The notes below the pieces were generated by a model. The model did not search any database and was not told the origin of the DNA. It worked only from the letters and a program-made list of their open reading frames with translations. Made by a program: the position numbers and the translations under genes. From Flavobacterium sp. (GTDB lineage Bacteria > Bacteroidota > Bacteroidia > Flavobacteriales > Flavobacteriaceae): DNA of 35,451 nucleotides. Location of the stretch: contig JAGORP010000010.1 in NCBI GenBank assembly GCA_018062725.1, forward strand, positions 1 through 35,451, read 5' to 3'. Positions 32,722 through 35,451 of the stretch are shown one piece after another (positions within the stretch are counted from its first letter, which is position 1; each line of letters begins with the position of its first letter).

Positions 32722-34484
32722 TTTGTAAAATAATTAACGAGCGATTTAACATCTATTTTGCAAATTTCGTGTAATTGTTGAACGGTTCCGTGTTCGATGA
32801 AAGTATCCGGAATTCCGAGTTTTTTAACGCGTATAGTTAAATCTCTTTCTTGAAAAAAAGAGGAGACTAGACTACCGAAACCTCCCTCGATAGTTCCTTC
32901 TTCAATGGTGATTACTTTGTCATATTTTTCCCAAATAGAGCGTAAAGTTTCTTGATCCAAAGGTTTTACAAATGGAAAATGATAATGCGAAAATTTGTTT
33001 TTATTTTTTAATTGGGCCAATGCTTTTGTGACATTATTTCCTATTGTTCCCGTTGATAAAATGGCAATTTCACTTCCTTTTTCGAGCTGAATGGCTTTTC
33101 CGATTTCAATTTTTTGAAAGGGTTGTTGCCAATTTTGGATAAAACCTCGGCCTCTAGGGTAACGTATCGCAATGGGTTGTTGTAGTCCTAATTGCGCGGT
33201 ATACATGATGTTACGAAGTTCAATTTCATGAAGGGGTGCGTAAATTATTAGGTTGGGAATACAACTCAAATAGGCTAAGTCGAAAACACCGTGATGAGTA
33301 GCACCATCTTCCCCTACAAGACCAGCCCTATCAATACAAAAAATTACAGGTAAATTTTGCAAAGCCACATCATGTATGACTTGATCGTAAGCACGTTGTA
33401 AAAAAGTTGAATAAATATTACAAAATACCACCATACCTTGTGTTGCCATTCCTGCCGAGAGAGTAACGGCATGCTGTTCGGCAATACCTACATCAAAAGC
33501 GCGTTCTGGAAAAGCTTCCATCATGTAATTTAGGGAAGAACCTGTTGGCATTGCGGGAGTTATCCCGATAATTTTTTCATTTTCTTGGGCTAGTGTTACC
33601 AAAGTTTGTCCAAAAACCTCTTGAAATTTAGGGGGTAAGTTTTCTTCTTCTTTGTGATAAATTTTACCGGTTATGGCGTCAAATTTCCCGGGGGCATGGT
33701 ATTTTACTTGGTTTTCTTCGGCTAACTGTAGTCCTTTCCCTTTTGTAGTAATAATATGTAAAAACTTTGGTCCTTTTGTCGTTTTCAATCGGGATAATTC
33801 TGAGAGTACTGCTTCAAAATCATGCCCGTCAATTGGTCCAGAATAATTAAAGTTTAACGACCGAATAATATTGTTTTCTTCATGATTTTCTCCTTTTTTA
33901 ACAGAAGTGAAATAATTCTTTAATGCACCAACACTGGGATCAATACCGATAGCGTTGTCGTTTAGAATAACCAATAGATTGGCATTAGTAACTCCGGCGT
34001 GATTCAGGGCTTCAAAAGCCATTCCGGAAGCAATAGAAGCGTCTCCGATAACGGCAATATGGGTTTTATCGAATTCCTTTTTAAGTTGGGATGCTAAAGC
34101 CATTCCTAAAGCGGCCGATATGGATGTTGATGAATGACCAACGCCAAAGGCATCATAGGTGCTTTCGCTTCTTTTTGGAAAACCCGAAATACCATTCCAA
34201 TCACGATTGGTATGAAAAGTAGTTCTTCGTCCGGTGAGAATTTTGTGCCCGTAAGCCTGATGTCCTACGTCCCAAACCAACAAGTCGGTAGGGGTGTCAA
34301 AGATATAATGAAGAGCAATGGTAAGTTCAATTACACCAAGGCTAGCGCCTAGATGTCCTTCTTTTTGGGAGATGATTTCGATGATAAAATCTCGTAATTC
34401 TTGGGCTAATTGTGGTAATTGATCCCGATTTAATTTTTTTAAATCAGTAGGTGAATTTATTTGAGAAAGTAAAGTTGTATTCAT
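32712..34484 (-). CDS. dxs: 1-deoxy-D-xylulose-5-phosphate synthase
   Basis: 590 aa. The thiamine-diphosphate fold is clear: EGHLGASLGVIELTIALHYIF (N-terminal active-site His), VWDVGHQAYGHKILTG, the Mg/ThDP motif starting GDASIASG and ending in NDNAIGI, and DVGIAEQHAVTLSAGMA with the catalytic Glu. The C-terminal transketolase-like domain includes YPRGRG and IEEGTIEGGFG. It condenses pyruvate and glyceraldehyde-3-phosphate to DXP, the entry step of the MEP isoprenoid pathway and a precursor for thiamine and pyridoxal. It lies 33 bases after bioB. The start ATG sits in the loop of a perfect 15-bp inverted repeat (34448-34507). Confidence 0.97.
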   Translation of the reverse strand: MNTTLLSQINSPTDLKKLNRDQLPQLAQELRDFIIEIISQKEGHLGASLGVIELTIALHYIFDTPTDLLVWDVGHQAYGHKILTGRRTTFHTNRDWNGISGFPKRSESTYDAFGVGHSSTSISAALGMALASQLKKEFDKTHIAVIGDASIASGMAFEALNHAGVTNANLLVILNDNAIGIDPSVGALKNYFTSVKKGENHEENNIIRSLNFNYSGPIDGHDFEAVLSELSRLKTTKGPKFLHIITTKGKGLQLAEENQVKYHAPGKFDAITGKIYHKEEENLPPKFQEVFGQTLVTLAQENEKIIGITPAMPTGSSLNYMMEAFPERAFDVGIAEQHAVTLSAGMATQGMVVFCNIYSTFLQRAYDQVIHDVALQNLPVIFCIDRAGLVGEDGATHHGVFDLAYLSCIPNLIIYAPLHEIELRNIMYTAQLGLQQPIAIRYPRGRGFIQNWQQPFQKIEIGKAIQLEKGSEIAILSTGTIGNNVTKALAQLKNKNKFSHYHFPFVKPLDQETLRSIWEKYDKVITIEEGTIEGGFGSLVSSFFQERDLTIRVKKLGIPDTFIEHGTVQQLHEICKIDVKSLVNYFTKCS

Positions 34485-34507
34485 TTTACATGAAATAAAT
34501 TCACCTA
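34448..34507 (-). promoter_or_regulatory. Long inverted repeat enclosing the dxs start codon
   Basis: TAGGTGAATTTATTT (34448-34462) and AAATAAATTCACCTA (34493-34507) are perfect 15-bp complementary arms around a 30-nt loop. In the minus-strand message the first arm lies in the bioB-dxs gap, the ATG (34484-34482) is in the loop, and the second arm is the codons for about residues 8-12 (QINSPT region). The hairpin could control translation initiation or transcription of dxs; this function is inferred. Confidence 0.7.
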
Positions 34508-34517
34508 ATGATGAGTA

Positions 34518-35451
34518 TTAATTTTTACCTTTTCCGCTTGCTTCAAGGTTTCTCTCAATTGTATGAGTAGGTCTTGTCCATTTTGGTTTTTCGCCAAGCG
34601 ATTGGTATTCTGAATCACAAGCTTCTACTGTTTTAGGTTGCATCAATTTGATGAAAGGTTTTTGGGCTTGTAATCCTAATAATTCAAACATTTTCATGTC
34701 TTCGTTAACATCAGGATTTGGAGTGGTCAATAATTTATCACCCGCAAAAATAGAATTGGCTCCAGCAAAGAAGCACATGGCTTGTCCTTCACGACTCATG
34801 TTGGTTCTTCCTGCCGAAAGTCTCACTTGTGTTTGAGGCATTACAATTCTTGTAGTGGCTACCATTCGAATCATTTCCCAGATTTCAACTGGTTCTTCTT
34901 CTTCCATTGGAGTTCCTTCCACAGCAACCAGTGCATTAATGGGCACCGATTCGGGTTGTGGGTTCAAGGTAGATAAAGCGACTAACATTCCCGCTCTATC
35001 CTCTATGGTTTCTCCCATTCCAATAATTCCACCACTACAAACCGTTACGTTTGTTTTTCTTACGTTTTCAATGGTTTGAATACGGTCTTCAAAACCACGG
35101 GTAGAAATAACTTCTTTATAGTATTCTTCCGAAGTATCTAAGTTATGATTGTAAGCGTAAAGTCCCGCTTCTGCTAATCGGTGTGCTTGATTCTCGGTTA
35201 ACATTCCAAGGGTACAACAAACTTCCATGTCAAGTTTGTTAATAGTACGAACCATTTCTAATACATCGTCAAATTCAGGTCCGTCTTTTACATTTCGCCA
35301 TGCGGCTCCCATACACACACGTGATGAACCCGATGCTTTTGCTCGTAAAGCTTGTGCTTTTACTTGGCTAACACTCATTAAGTCGTTGCCTTCTACATTG
35401 GTGTGGTAACGTGCTGCTTGAGGACAATAACCGCAATCTTCTGGACAGCCA
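34518..35451 (-). CDS. bioB: Biotin synthase, N-terminus missing
   Basis: The frame is open to the window edge; 311 residues are visible, and the family is usually about 350-365 aa. An internal Met at 35378 is not the start, because the radical-SAM motif [13 protein letters not shown] (Cys-x3-Cys-x2-Cys) lies before it. Further signatures are [37 protein letters not shown] and [16 protein letters not shown] with the conserved Arg that holds the auxiliary [2Fe-2S] cluster. BioB inserts sulfur into dethiobiotin. The C-terminus LEASGKGKN is short and basic. dxs follows after 33 bases, so isoprenoid and biotin genes probably share a transcript. Confidence 0.96.
   Translation of the reverse strand, partial: GCPEDCGYCPQAARYHTNVEGNDLMSVSQVKAQALRAKASGSSRVCMGAAWRNVKDGPEFDDVLEMVRTINKLDMEVCCTLGMLTENQAHRLAEAGLYAYNHNLDTSEEYYKEVISTRGFEDRIQTIENVRKTNVTVCSGGIIGMGETIEDRAGMLVALSTLNPQPESVPINALVAVEGTPMEEEEPVEIWEMIRMVATTRIVMPQTQVRLSAGRTNMSREGQAMCFFAGANSIFAGDKLLTTPNPDVNEDMKMFELLGLQAQKPFIKLMQPKTVEACDSEYQSLGEKPKWTRPTHTIERNLEASGKGKN

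Overview
The window looks like a chromosome segment of a low-GC Bacteroidota bacterium, most likely Flavobacterium or a close relative. The sequence-based reasons are AT-rich DNA, promoters of the Bacteroidota form TTG-N17-21-TAnnTTTG (clearest before rplU at 8413-8442 and before the lipoprotein gene at 30800-30831, minus strand), almost no Shine-Dalgarno sequences, signal peptides ending in ...AQ or ...SQ, and protein families typical of Flavobacteriia (a CzcA-TolC fusion, an Nramp-USP fusion, a 66-aa protein paired with a nucleotidyltransferase, and a FeoB-associated Cys-rich protein). No rRNA operon, CRISPR array, insertion sequence or prophage was seen.

Layout. 1-4371 (+): the 3' end of a zinc-ribbon gene, an M28 membrane peptidase, an SDR-fold epimerase-like protein and a DMT transporter. 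4412-8325 (-): a 56-aa membrane protein, tRNA-Ser(GGA), asparaginase I, a small membrane protein, an acyltransferase and TatD nuclease. 8471-9824 (+): rplU-rpmA with promoter and terminator, then a QueD/PTPS-type enzyme preceded by a palindromic repeat. 9843-21127: metal homeostasis. A lipoprotein, a DtxR/MntR regulator and an Nramp-USP transporter lie on the minus strand, a TonB-dependent receptor on the plus strand, and an RND efflux operon (small secreted protein, CzcA-TolC fusion, CzcB-like adaptor) on the minus strand. 21212-27599 (+): serS, a secreted TPR protein, a DUF4286 protein, a small protein/nucleotidyltransferase pair, rsmA and mgtE. 27625-30778 (-): feoA-feoB-Cys-rich protein and a lipoprotein. 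30897-31850 (+): SDR-type threonine dehydrogenase. 31851-35451 (-): bioB (cut by the window edge), dxs, a 116-aa protein and an NTF2-like secreted protein.

How the genes fit together. About half the window handles metal ions: Mn uptake (Nramp) with its probable Mn sensor two bases downstream, a TonB receptor with a CxxC plug on the opposite strand of the same intergenic region, heavy-metal efflux, Mg (MgtE) and Fe(II) (FeoAB). The Nramp/TonB-receptor intergenic region holds a near-perfect palindrome covering the receptor's -7 box, a candidate operator.

The least expected signals are: (i) a perfect 15-bp inverted repeat whose 30-nt loop contains the dxs start codon; (ii) an AT-rich, overlapping 66-aa protein/nucleotidyltransferase pair between DUF4286 and rsmA, a candidate toxin-antitoxin or related module; (iii) an RND pump fused to an outer-membrane channel through an internal signal-peptide-like segment. 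All functional calls come from reading the sequence; no database search was run.
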